Of a DNA stretch of 64,000 nucleotides, positions 44,902 through 55,149 are shown piece after piece (the first letter of the stretch is position 1; each line of letters starts with the position of its first letter). The notes under the pieces were generated by a model, which was not told where the DNA came from, did not search any database, and was given only the letters and a program-made list of their open reading frames with translations. The stretch covers positions 33,231,909 through 33,295,908 of the forward strand of contig CM067318.1 in NCBI GenBank assembly GCA_034231615.1. The letters are read 5' to 3'. The DNA comes from Meghimatium bilineatum (taxonomy: Eukaryota; Mollusca; Gastropoda; Stylommatophora; Philomycidae). A program made the translations under genes and the position numbers.

Positions 44902-46133
44902 GATGGGATAGGCATTACTGACATGACAGAAGCAGAACTGTCTCGCTTCATCAACTTCATCAACAATTTCAACTCCGCTTTTAAATTCACATTTACCATT
45001 TCCACCACCTCTGTCCATTTCCTGGACATCATTGTCACTATTCATCCCCTATACCTCAGCACATCAGTCTACTACAAACCCACTGATCCACATGGCTTTC
45101 TGCTCTACACTTCTTCTCATCCTCCCGCCTGTCGTAACTCTCTACCTTACAGCTTCTTCGCCTTCGTCGCTTATGGAGCGATGACGACGATTTTTTCGAC
45201 AAATCCTCTGAGATGATCGAGTTCTTCCGTAGACGCTCCTTCCCTGACAGCATTTTTTCATTGGCTTGGCTCTGTGTACGCCAGCTATCTCGCCTTGATA
45301 CCTTGAATAATTTCCAGGGTTCATCCTCCTACTCTGATAGAGTTAAACTGGTTCTTACCTTCCATCCCCATAACTCGACTGTCCGTCACATCCTGCTTAA
45401 ACATTATTCCCTTCTCCAGTCTGATTCTGACACCCGTGACGCTTTCCACAAATTACCACTGGTTGCCTATAGGCGCAATAAAAATCTGAAGGACATCTTG
45501 GTCCACCGCTACCTCAGGTCCTCTGCACATGACCATTTTGGTACCGTTCGTTGCTCACGTGGTCGTTGTTACACATGTCCTTATGTGGTTCAGATGCGCT
45601 CCATCTCATTCCCAAGGCCAGTTTCTCCATCGATGAGGCCTTAACATGTGAATCCCGTAATGTTATTTACGTGATCATATGTAAACGCCGTGGTAAGCAA
45701 TATATCGGTGAGACTGGCCTTAGACTGAGCGACCGCTTCTGTAACCACCTGCATGCTATCAAACACAGAACACCTACTCCCGTGGCTAATCACTTCAACG
45801 GCGATGACCACCGTGGCGTCCTTGACATTCAGGTCACTGCCATCAGATCCTGCATCACCGATGATAGATCTATGTACGCCCTAGAAAATCGTCTCATTTT
45901 CGAGTTGGGTACCATTAAGCCATTTGGACTCAATTCCGACCACTCTTTCGCTTAGTTCTCAGTCGTATTGGTCTTTGTTACGTCATCGTTTTGTTCCTCT
46001 CGTTCCACCTGTATTATCGTCTTTGTGTACTTCCTGTTCGTATGCTTCCGGTATCTATCTAACTACCACATTTCACTCGGATACGCAAACATTTCTACTT
46101 TTTTTTTTTTAATGTTTGCATGTTATGTCCGTA

Positions 46134-46166
46134 TCTTGAAAAATGCCTATTGGCCCGAAACGTCGA
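46134..46166 (+). ncRNA. Hammerhead-ribozyme-like motif in PLE right arm (degenerate)
   Basis: CTTGAAAAATGCCTATTGGC followed by CCGAAACGTC, identical to the left arm. The 3' part (stem-loop, GAAACGTC) fits PLE hammerheads; the CTGATGA box is altered. Confidence 0.35.
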
Positions 46167-46325
46167 CTTTGTCCTGTGTATTGTCATTTGTATGTTTATA
46201 TTCTGTGTTTTGTTTTGTTGTACGTACCATATTTACATCCGTTAGTGATAGTGTGTAGTGTTTTAGTCGTCATTCAGGAGGACTTCATTACCTGTCTTCC
46301 ACGTGAGTATTAGTATTATTATTTT

Positions 46326-46337
46326 CGATAAATTTAT
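46326..46337 (+). repeat. Target site duplication of the PLE pair, right copy
   Basis: CGATAAATTTAT, identical to 40013-40024. Confidence 0.7.
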
Positions 46338-46520
46338 CAAGATCGTCCAGAAAATTCTCGATGGGAAGATAATCGTTTATTGAGCGACGAGGAAACGTCA
46401 TGTGTATTTCATGTAGCAAAAGGTGTCAAACAGATCTGCGTGTTGGTGATCTGCGATAACTTCGCAGCACGATGTTCACTGTCCTGCTTATGGACAGTCC
46501 CCAGGGGTTCAATAATGCTT

Positions 46521-46695
46521 AAAAACCACCGAAGGCGGATGTATTGGGACATTGGTGCAAATAAAACTGCAACACAATGCATTTCCATTCTCTGGACTAC
46601 ATTCAACTGGAAATCTTGTAGGACCATGGTCCTGTTACGAGAGAAATCCAGCAGGACTTTGAGAATGAACTCTGAAGACGAAGAAGAAGAATTGT
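46521..46695 (+). mobile_element. SINE-like repeat insertion (GAA tail)
   Basis: Relative to the esterase 1 intron (20960-21010), this intron has an extra block between GACAGTCCCCAGGGG and AAATAAAAATTAGG. The block reads ATAAAACTGCAACACAATGC, then CATTTCCATTCTCTGGACTA, and ends GAATGAACTCTGAAGACGAA plus GAAGAAGAA. It is the same family as 7610-7770, 31490-31640 and 58130-58280. Confidence 0.7.
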
Positions 46696-46761
46696 GAAAT
46701 AAAAATTAGGAATGGAATAGATGGCGATTATTTAATCTCATATTTTGTTTCGCCGAATCGC

Positions 46762-47034
46762 CCGTGAGTTGCGGGGGCCCGAAAGGGGAACAAATAATAG
46801 AAACACTGTTTACCTTCCACGCATGTCGTAAAAGGCGACTAAGGAAGTTATGTGATGGAGTTGGCTGTCCCATCCCATATTGGGTCAGTGACTCAAAGCC
46901 ATGCTGATGTAGGATGTGTCAGGCCGAAAGGCGCAGATATCGCAGCAATGCTGTAAACCAAGACACAGCGCATTCCGCTATCCAGACTACATCCTGCTAG
47001 TCTGCAGGAGTTTGAGAACAAACGCAGAAGAAGA
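46762..47034 (+). mobile_element. SINE-like element 2 (about 273 bp) with target duplication
   Basis: Begins CGCCCGTGAGTTGCGGGGGC, contains CGCATGTCGTAAAAGGCGAC and CAGGCCGAAAGGCGCAGATA, and ends ACAAACGCAGAAGAAGAAGA. The flanks GTTTCGCCGAAT and GTTTCGGAAAAT are diverged copies of the target, which is intact in esterase 1 (TTTCGCAGAATCTCTATT, about 21042). Its last about 70 bp resemble the other SINE-like family, so the two share a 3' end. No tRNA-type promoter boxes seen with confidence. Confidence 0.65.
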
Positions 47035-47509
47035 AGACGTTTCGGAAAATGTCTATTTAATTTAATCCACCAAGGTGGAAGAGATATTCATCACACATGT
47101 GATGTTTGTTGATGGTTGTGCACTCACTTCCAGCTACGAAAAAAGTTGTGCAATCAAGCAGGGAAAAATACAACACAAGTCTCAAAGTGTTATCACCATC
47201 GCCTGAAATGGATGGGTATTATTTATAGTACTCTCTTTACGGTCTCTACGGTAAAGTGGTATTTGAGAATGTGGTGTTAAGTTCACTTTGTTAGTTAACA
47301 ACGTCATACCTAGAGATAACGTATTCATCATGAAGTCTGTTGTCTATATTGTTCCCAGATGAACTGCTGCCACTTTCCTTAGGCTGGGTCTAAAAGAATT
47401 TGATTAACCGACAGCTACCTAAACAATTTTACGTATATACGACAAATATTGGGCTAGATATTTAGTTATTGTTCGCATAAGAAGTGGAATAAGAAGACGA
47501 AATGCATAC

Positions 47510-47640
47510 AGTAACATGAATCCACAAACATACTTATATTATTAGATACCAGAAATCTAATTTGATATAGTAACATGTGAATTCACAAACATACTTATAT
47601 TATTATCTTCTAGAAATCTAATTTGATGTATTAGAAAATG
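47510..47640 (+). repeat. 61-bp minisatellite, about 2 units
   Basis: Same unit and place as the nine-unit array at 22902-23475. Confidence 0.85.
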
Positions 47641-47661
47641 TGCATACAGGACATCACATAC

Positions 47662-47863
47662 CTGTTGGTGGTAGAGCGTAACGTATACCATAGAACACGT
47701 ATACGATATCACCAGATTCTAACGTTGTATTCAGTCCTTTCAGCTGCTGACCTTCAGCTATAGATATTATTACGTTTTTATTGATGTCATCCAAGCGCGT
47801 AACAAAATTAAAAATTATTATATAACAGAAGATGATAAATTGCATAAAAAATTCAACCTGCAT
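47662..47863 (-). CDS. Carboxylesterase 2, exon 1 (signal peptide and N-terminus)
   Basis: ATG at 47861-47863. It encodes a hydrophobic leader (MQVEFFMQFIIFCYIIIFNF) and the N-terminal strand region ending YGIRYALPPTG, with a phase 1 GTATGTG donor that fits the consensus better than that of esterase 1. It is assigned to exon 2 at 36023-37458 because no other acceptor exon lies between, orientation and phase match, and the intron ends are homologous to those of esterase 1. An unseen exon 2 is unlikely but cannot be excluded. Confidence 0.85.
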
Positions 47864-48720
47864 TCTCAACACGACAGGAGATGTCCGTGAATGTTAAATA
47901 TAACAAATAATTTGGATGTCCACGAACAATTTATATCAATATGGGATAATAATATGTCATCATTATATTATATATTTTACTTTATTACATTCCAGAAGTC
48001 AAACTACTGAATTATGTAAACGTCGGAAAATTATTTGTTTTGTTTTGAATAAACTCACATTATTGTTCCCTGACATTACATTTGTGAGATAAAATATGAA
48101 CAATATAGTCAGACAATGCAGCAAAAAAATATTAAAAAAGAGATCAGTTGATTGTTAATGTAATAGATAATACTGTATTAAACTTCAGACATGCATAATA
48201 AATATTCAGGTGAAAGTTGTACAATTTAACGATCAGCAACTAAGACAATCTTCCATTACCAAAATGGTGTTCTAAAGCCAAGATCTCCACTCGAGATAAT
48301 ACCAGCGGGACAGGATTTTAAAATTAATTATGGAAAACCTATTTGACAAAAGTGTAGAGAAACGTTTGGGTACTTAACTCACACTAATTGAGTTAATGGA
48401 GCAACAGTTGATGTTATAGCAGAGATTAACGGTTCAACTAAATGATGCATATTGTCAGTTCTCCAGAAGGGACCAGGGGGCAATTTTCCGTCGCCACATA
48501 TACCTCAAATACAAGATTGGCTAAAGAGATGTCTGCATATATGGTACCAGCGCCTCGACAACTAATCGAAGACATGTTGCAGACCAGCCTACATACTGTG
48601 AACAGCGAAGAAGTACTTGACTATGTCCTTCTTCTTCATACAACACTTTATACGGCGCTATTAGGGTCCGTGTGTTTATTGCTACTTTTGTCAGTCATTA
48701 ATGTGAAAGTCTAAAAGTGA
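47864..48720. promoter_or_regulatory. Conserved region upstream of carboxylesterase 2
   Basis: Matches the esterase 1 flank (23703-24830) without the 13-bp minisatellite and with an uninterrupted pre-insertion site for the LINE near 48700. 48240-48640 is the best conserved part. No core promoter element identified with certainty. Confidence 0.4.
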
Positions 48721-49155
48721 AAGTAGCAGTAGTAGAAGAAGAAAAGGAGAAGAAGAGTATTATAGACATTATTCAGCCTTAAACCAATAACATATAAGGT
48801 TGTATTGGTATTATAAATACATTGCATGCGTCAACACAGAGTCCTCCAGAGATTTTTGAGTTGAGCGATACGGTTGACTGAATGTGGAACAATTTTGACT
48901 GACCCTGTTTTTTTAATTATTATCTGCACATGAATATCTTAGTACCGCCCCCCCTTCCTGCATCTTTCATCTTGAATCGTCCATAAAAGACAGTTTTCGA
49001 CAGGTAACCGTGTCGGCATACATATCCAAAACATGCAACTTTTTACTGTTTTTGTTGTGAAAGTGTATTATATTGTTTTAATATCGGTAGCACTGTTGGA
49101 TTAAATTATTAATTTATTAAAGAGATTGAATAGTAAAAATGTGAATCGGATTTAT
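48721..49155. other. Spacer block shared with 25988-26429
   Basis: No gene seen. Duplicated spacer. Confidence 0.55.
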
Positions 49156-49159
49156 GTGA

Positions 49160-49262
49160 ATGAAGTCTCTGTCGGAGACGGATGTTTCGGGAAATTGTCG
49201 CAAATAAAACGCCGACACAACGCATTTTCATTTTCTGGACTACATCCTGCTGGAAATCTGCT
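49160..49262 (+). mobile_element. SINE-like repeat, 3'-incomplete
   Basis: CAAATAAAACGCCGACACAA, then CGCATTTTCATTTTCTGGAC, then CATCCTGCTGGAAATCTGCT. The GAA tail is missing. Confidence 0.5.
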
Positions 49263-49825
49263 GTAAATCATAGCTGACACATTTGCTAGATATGAACTAC
49301 ATCTAATTCCTAAAACACTTTCAAACTAAAAACACACGAGTACGATTTATTCACTAGCGTCGCTACAATACATGTTATAACACACGAAACTTCAATAAGT
49401 ACTTCGTCGACTTCTCTGACAGGTCTGACAGGAAACTATTAGAAAACAACACTATTTATCTTCAAAGGAATATACTCGCCGATAGAATGATACAGGCCGA
49501 CATCTGTTGGCAGTTAAGCATTCGAGCATTGAAAACAGCCTATCTATTTAAGTAGTATTTATTGTGTCACAGGAACATCATGGATCAATATCGTATCACC
49601 AAGTTTTACAATTTTATAAGAATTTGTACTCCTTTATATAATAGTACAGAAATAATGTTCTATTTGAGTAAATATTAGATATATAATAAATAATATTTTA
49701 AGTCATGTCTAGTAAAGTTATCAAAAAAGAGAAATTCATTTGATTCTAAAAACTACAAATAAAAATCCCAATTTCTTGGGAGGAATTTGACAGTGTTTTA
49801 AAAATTGCTTATATAAAAAACATAA
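49263..49825. other. No recognisable feature
   Basis: AT-rich, no gene or repeat recognised. Confidence 0.5.
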
Positions 49826-50358
49826 TTTCCAGTTCTATCTTATCTACTATTTCCAGTTCTATCTTAGTTACTGTTTCCAGTTCTATCTTATCTACGGTTT
49901 CCTTTTCGCCCTTATCTACTATTTCCAGTTCTATCTTAGCTACTGTTTCCAGTTCCATCGTATCTACTATTTCCTTTTCGCTCTTATCTACTATTGCCAG
50001 TTCTATCTTAGCTACTGTTTCCAGTTCTATCTTATCTACTGTTTCCTTTTCGCTCTTATCTACTATTTCCAGTTCTATCTTAGCTACTATTTCGAGTTCT
50101 ATCTTATCTACTATTTCCAGTTCTATCTTAGCTACTGTTTCCAGTTCTATCGTATCTACTATTGCCAGTTCTATCTTAGCTAATGTTTCCAGTTCTATCG
50201 TATCTACTATTTCCAGTTCTATCTTAGCTACTGTTTCCAGTTCTGTCTTAGCTACTACTGTTTCCAGTTCTATCTTAGCTACTGTTTCCAGTTCTATATT
50301 ATCTACTATTTCCAGTTCTATCTTAGCTACTATTTCCAGTTCTATTTTATCTACTGTT
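49826..50358 (+). repeat. 24-bp minisatellite, about 22 units
   Basis: TTTCCAGTTCTATCTTAGCT followed by ACTG, with regular TATC/TAGC and TTTTCGCTC variants. Because 24 is a multiple of three, the minus strand gives a long frame (ELETVAKI repeats), which I do not consider a gene. Not present in the other spacer. Confidence 0.95.
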
Positions 50359-51085
50359 TCCAAATCAACTCTTCCCTACCCAGCCGTATTGTATATGCAT
50401 TTTATTCTTTCCTTTATAATTTCGTTGGCCTTTCCTATATTCCCTGTATGTTCCAGTACAACGCATTCTTTTGGTCTTCATAGTTTATCCGTAGCCATTT
50501 CTTGCACCGTTTATTTTGCTCAATCACTATTGTCTGCTCAATTCTCTATAAGAATTCCGTATTGATGGTATTATCATACCGTTTCAAACCTTCTATTCTA
50601 CTTAGATATCTACTGATGAAAGTTTGTAGTTCTCTGCTTATTGATTTTGTTGTCCTTAATAGTTCTGAATGTTCTAATGTTGTAATAGAAAAATAAATTT
50701 GAGGGTGGTGGTGGGGTGGGGTTGGTTGAGTTTGATTGTAAGGGAATCAAAGTGTCAGAAAGGCATGCTGAATTAGAATATGTCAAACATAAAAGTCCAG
50801 ATATCTCATCAAAACTGGAAAGTATGTTACTACTTATTTTGTCCTGGGTCTAATAAAAGAGTAACACACATAGTGAGTATATTGATTTTACTCTAGTCAT
50901 CCCATATGTACCCCGCCCCTCTCAACTAAGCGACACCAGCTTAAGGAGAAAACTACTCACAGCACGTAATTCCGTAGCTTCAAACGATAATCACAGATCT
51001 CCAGAGATTAGATATCTTCACAACATATAGCATATGCTGTTCGTCCTTTCGTTGTAAGTCAAAGATGACCATTCAGCTCCACTGA
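50359..51085. other. No recognisable feature
   Basis: No credible gene. A short G-rich run (GGTGGTGGTGGGGTGGGG) at about 50704-50722. Confidence 0.5.
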
Positions 51086-51089
51086 GATG

Positions 51090-51470
51090 GTGATGAAGAT
51101 GATTATATCTGGGGTGTGCCCGACTGTGATTATATGAGACCTATGCGTGCGTGGATTGTCTACCACACTCTGATCATGTGTGGGTACAGGCTGTGGGACA
51201 TCGAACTACTCTTTGCTTTCTTCTTTGTTGCAAAGCTTGATATTTGAGGTTCTCTGCAGCTTCTGCATCACTCTTGATTCTACGACGCCAGTCAGAGCTG
51301 TCTTGTGCACGATTATCCCATGAGTTGTCGAATTTTAAGTAAGTTTTAAGAGTGTCTTTAAAACGCTTCTACTGTTCTTCGGCTTTGCGGGAGCAAGACT
51401 GGAGTTCTCCATATAACAGCTTTTTTGTTAGATAATTATCTTTCTTGCGGATCATGTGACCACATTAACC
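51090..51470 (-). pseudogene. LINE C-terminal fragment (duplicate of 27884-28270)
   Basis: Near-identical to the earlier copy, including the YGEL-type end and HARIGLI. Its left neighbour differs: the 1.3-kb retroposon that adjoins the first copy is absent here. Confidence 0.6.
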
Positions 51471-51484
51471 AAATGAGGGAACCT

Positions 51485-52320
51485 ATTGTTCATAACATAC
51501 ACATATCATATCTGCAAAGTAGCAAAGACAACGGAAGATAACAATTTGAAAGATATCTTAAGCAAATTGCTATTTGCAGACGACCAAGTACTAGTAGAAT
51601 CATCAGAATAGCAACTACAAAGACAAATGGACAGATTACACCAAACATGTCAAATCATTAATATGAAGATAAATATAGAAAAGATCGAAGTAACGAAGAT
51701 AGGAAGAACATTAAGAAACACCAACATATATATTGTAAACAAGAGACTTAAACAAGTGACAGAATTCACATACCTATGAAGCAATATAACAGACGGCAGG
51801 AGCAGCATAGAAATACACAATAGATGTAGTATAGCATACCACAGTCATGGACAAATGACACCAATCTTCCGAAACAAAAATATAGATTTAAATACCAAAA
51901 TAGCACTATTCAAAACTATTATTATACCAACGCTGTGTTACCAATGTTAAACATGGACAACGACAGTGCAAGATAAACGTAAACTTGTGACAGCTGAAAT
52001 GGCATGCTTGCGCAGAATACTAGGAATATCGCTAAGAGGCAGAGTGAGAAATAAAGAGATTAGACAAAGAACCGGTACCACTCCAATCTTGGAATATATT
52101 AAGAGACACACATTAGCAGACTACCATCAGACGGCATACCACGGCAAGCTATGCTACACAGATACAGTGAAGGCAGACCTAGAGGCCAACCACAAAAAAA
52201 TGGAACACCGAAATAAAAAAGGCGCTAAATTCCACAATATACTTAGCACACAAGAGGGCCATCTCCAGAAAACTCTTCTACCTCTGAGGCTGAAAGGAAA
52301 CAAAGAGTTTAGCGAATAGA
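51485..52320 (+). pseudogene. LINE fragment (duplicate of 28325-29049)
   Basis: Same order of motifs (LLFADDQVLVE, RRILGISLRGRVRNKEIRQR) with extra frameshifts and a small deletion that removes the IKWFAH segment after EYIKR. It continues about 90 bp further than the first copy, to an ordinary LINE-like end. Confidence 0.75.
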
Positions 52321-52469
52321 TAGATATATAGACAATTGTACTTTGATCACGGCCTTAGTGGCCCGCTTGTATGGCAATGGTGTGATGATAGTTATTATGT
52401 TCCATTTCAGTTATGGCAGAAGTCTTCATGGCATCCGTGGTAAGGCGAATTCTTTGATTGTGTACCTTG

Positions 52470-53017
52470 CTTTCTTATTGACTTGATCATCTGTTTTTCT
52501 GATGGTAGGTGATTGGTATATCTGGTTGGTCTTCGGCAGCACCTTCCTTAGCCAGTTGGTATGCTTTTTCATTTCCTGGTATTGCACAGTGAGAGGGTAT
52601 CCAATGCATGGTTACCCTATACTGGTAAGACAATTCACTAAGCAGTTTTTTCAAGTGTGTTAATTTTCCAGACTGGAGAGCTTGAGGCACTGACCTTGCA
52701 TCTGTCAGGAATACCACAGGCTGTAGATCAGAGTTGGAGTTCAGCAGTTTTTTAGCTGCTACACTAATTGTCTGGATTTCTGCATCATAATTATTGCAGA
52801 ATTTCCCTGTCGGTGTTCTGATTGTATCTCTAGGCTTGTGTGGATATTCTATATATACACCTGCGCCCAAATTCCTCACTGCATTCTGTGCTGACCCATC
52901 TGTGTATACTCTGATCCATATATCTTGTGGATATTCCTCATCCAGGAAACTGAGGGAGGCTGTCCTTCGCTGCACACTGTTCTGTTCGTCCTCGTTTAGT
53001 ATTCCTTTCACATGGGA
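52470..53017 (-). pseudogene. LINE (I/Nimb-like) RNase H fragment, copy 3
   Basis: The minus strand reads VRVYTDGSAQNAVRN, YDAEIQTISVAAKKLL, LTDARSVPQAL, and WIPSHCAIPGNEKAYQLA, where Gly-to-Ala and Asp-to-Tyr changes hit conserved RNase H positions. Truncated on both sides (about codon GILNEDEQ to YHQK). Open frame but clearly a dead piece. Confidence 0.82.
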
Positions 53018-53094
53018 CGAACTTTATAATTTAGGAGAATATGTTTACTTTTGCGAAGTTTTTCAGTAATTCTTGCACTCCGATTATATTGAAA

Positions 53095-53334
53095 TGATAG
53101 TGTACACTTATCGTACCCTCGATTCTGCTCCTGTGAAGCTGTACTAGCTACTGTTCGTCTGTTAGTGTAGAGCTCACCCGTATCTTTCAGTGTAATTGTT
53201 AATCACTGAGAGTAGATATCATTATATATTTTCTAGGTTAGATTATACAGTTAGCTTCGTTCCTTTTCAAAGTTGTTTTTTTTTTGGGGGGGGGGGGTTT
53301 CTTCCGCTCCAGATTCTACTCTGTTTAGAGCTGT
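53095..53334. other. Spacer block shared with 4013-4249
   Basis: No gene. A T-run followed by a G-run (TTTTTTTTTGGGGGGGGGGG region, about 53277-53296) occurs where 4198-4210 has ordinary sequence. Confidence 0.55.
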
Positions 53335-54570
53335 AAATTAGGTTGCAAAGGGTTCCACATTGCTCTCGTGTGGATCTGGGACTAGCACATAAGCAATATT
53401 CAAATAGTAACTCATCGTTGTGACCCTAGAAAAAGAAACACAGCAGTTTATGCTGTGTTCACGGCCGACATTTTTTGAATGATGTCTGCGGAAGTGAAGG
53501 CTGCAGAAAGAATGAGAATTTACTACAAAAAAAACAATATCTCCGACAACTATACAGAAATCGCACGGGGCAGCACTGTAGACACATACTGACACAAGGT
53601 ATTCCGACGCGGTCAGTCGAAATGCAGATGCATTCGACGGTCGGACCATACCTGTGTCCTGATATGGTTGATGTCTCCTAGAAAATCTAGAATAGTGCGC
53701 ATGTTTCCGGTGAAATAAGGCTAACATTTTAGCAAAATGACAGGGCAGCATAACACTAGAGTGCAACACAACGCTAGAGGGCAACACAACGCTAGAGGGC
53801 AGCACAACGCAACAGGCAGCACAATGCTAGAGGGCAACACAACGCTAGAGGGCAGCACAGCGCTAGAAGGCACAATCATGTGCAAATAGAATGGAGAAAA
53901 CATGAATTGAAATGAACGAGCTACATCACTGTTCAGATCGAGAACAAGCTTCTAATAACCTTAAAGAAAAATCTCTCGTGGAAAAAGAAGCTGCGAATGT
54001 CCCCTTGGCTCTCCTAGATATGTGTAGAGGCTCAGACATAGACGAGGTGTTGATGACGTCTGTGAATGATACTTCGGCTACGTGGGCGATCGAGCACGAG
54101 ACCAGGGCTATAGAGTGTTTTCTGTAACGAAACCATGCTCACAGATGAGAAAAAGTTCAGTACCCAATGGGCGCAAGGACTATGCATCTAATTACACGAG
54201 AGAAGTTCACAGGCATCCGAACAGCAGATAGATGTAGTCGACCCAAGCATAAATCCTTGATTACCACCTTTTTTTCTAAAACTTCCACCCAGGGACATGT
54301 TTTGGCATGTAAACTCCAAGGGCACAGTTAGTAATAAGCCTTAATGGTGTAAAGTCAATATACATCCATCGTCTAGCGACAGACAGGAATGCTGTCACAG
54401 ACTAGGGGATTCATTATTTTACTCTATTCTAGTCATTCAAAAATGCATGTTGAAAACTGATATACTTAGCCAGAAGGTGCAAAATAGCGCAGCTCCGCTA
54501 TGAAACTGGCAGCGCAACGCTAAATAATCTTTCCGGCCTGAAATCAAAGGATCTCTTGTGTTCACGGAGC
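53335..54570 (+). mobile_element. 1.3-kb retroposon family, copy C
   Basis: Homologous to copies A and B: CATTGCTCTCGTGTGGATCT at the start, AATATCTCCGACAACTATAC, an 18-bp minisatellite (53740-53872), TTCAGTACCCAATGGGCGCA, and the A-rich end GCGAACACAAAAAACAAAAA. No conserved ORF. Confidence 0.68.
53740..53872 (+). repeat. 18-bp minisatellite, about 7 units
   Basis: CACAACGCTAGAGGGCAR units inside retroposon copy C. Confidence 0.88.
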
Positions 54571-54655
54571 GAACACAAAAAACAAAAAACAAATCAACAA
54601 CAATAAATTATAAAATTTAAAATATACTTTAATTTTATTAACTTCTCTTTGGTCT

Positions 54656-54948
54656 TTTATAGTGTGATGTGCGTCTGTTGGGATGCTTGTTCTTGTAGTG
54701 TGATTAGCTTCTGTTGGGATGTTTGTTTTTGTAGTGTGATTAGCTTCTGTTGGGATGTTTGTTTTTGTAGTGTGATTAGCTTCTGTTGGGATGTTTGTTT
54801 TTGTAGTGTGATTAGCTTCTGTTGGGATGCTTGTTTTTGTAGTGTGATTAGCTTCTGTTCGGATGTTTGTTTTTGTAGTGTGATTAGCTTCTGTTGGGAT
54901 GTTTGTTTTTGTAGTGTGATTAGCTTCTGTTGGGATGTTTGTTTTTAT
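54656..54948 (+). repeat. 36-bp minisatellite, 8 units
   Basis: AGTGTGATTAGCTTCTGTTG followed by GGATGTTTGTTTTTGT, nearly perfect. The period is a multiple of three and the minus strand stays open (IPTEANHTTKTN repeats), continuing in frame into the endonuclease relic. At 30120-30165 the same place has about one unit. Confidence 0.95.
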
Positions 54949-54949
54949 A

Positions 54950-55130
54950 TGAATATCCTGTATGCAGCAAATACTAATCTCTTTCTGGTGCATAGTGTTT
55001 TCTGGTTCTGTATTGTTGTTGTTAACTCCTGCATTCCAGTACATAATACAAGATTGTCGTCCTGTCTGATTGATCAATGGCTTTACCCATTTGTCTCCAA
55101 GCTCCACAAGGTAGACTAGATAAATATTTT
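54950..55130 (-). pseudogene. LINE endonuclease relic
   Basis: The minus strand reads LINQTGRQSCIMYWNAG, then NNNNTEPENTMHQKEISICC, then IQDIHIKT. This corresponds to the start of the LINE endonuclease (IMHWNAEG...SICCIQETHL), with the stretch between the two motifs shortened. It runs in frame into the 36-bp minisatellite. Confidence 0.65.
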
Positions 55131-55149
55131 GTAGCTAGTGTTGATTCTA

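Larger units (their letters stand above)
42350..46325 (+). mobile_element. Penelope-like element, right arm, plus strand (interrupted by a LINE)
   Basis: Head-to-head with the left arm. It begins 5'-truncated at ATCGATAAAAGCTGTTTAGG (DKSCLGRPVFYM), runs through the RT to the YID of the catalytic motif, is interrupted by a LINE at 42898-44768, and resumes after a 133-bp duplicated segment. YIDD reappears at 44893-44904 and GIY-YIG (NVIYVIICKRRGKQYIGETG) at 45659-45718, with the stop at 45953-45955. Frameshifts near 42760 (one T missing in a T run), 45150 (4 bp missing) and 45610. The 3' end includes an inverted repeat GCAAACATT...AATGTTTGC around a T-run (46085-46120) and the hammerhead-like motif. 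Confidence 0.9.
37459..47661 (-). other. Intron 1 of carboxylesterase 2 (10.2 kb, transposon-filled)
   Basis: Donor ACAG|GTATGTG at 47661/47662; acceptor TTTTTAG at 37459-37465. The ends match the esterase 1 intron (37459-37600 with 20412-20570, and 46440-47640 with 20930-23470). Between them lie a tRNA-like SINE scrap, a Tc1/mariner-like relic, a 661-bp insertion with a 32-bp target duplication, an inverted PLE pair with a nested LINE, and two SINE-like insertions. That exon 1 at 47662-47863 belongs to this exon 2 is inferred from order, orientation and phase. Confidence 0.75.

Noticed and set aside
49809-50363. 184-codon minus-strand ORF of ELETVAKI repeats, coiled-coil-like
   Set aside because: Product of the 24-bp minisatellite, absent from the paralogous unit.
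53912-54330. Tc1-like phrase in the 1.3-kb retroposon (reading like LTDEKRFSTQWAQ)
   Set aside because: The phrase recurs in tandem units and in a different frame from any neighbouring match; no catalytic Asp/Glu context and no terminal inverted repeats. Probably chance.
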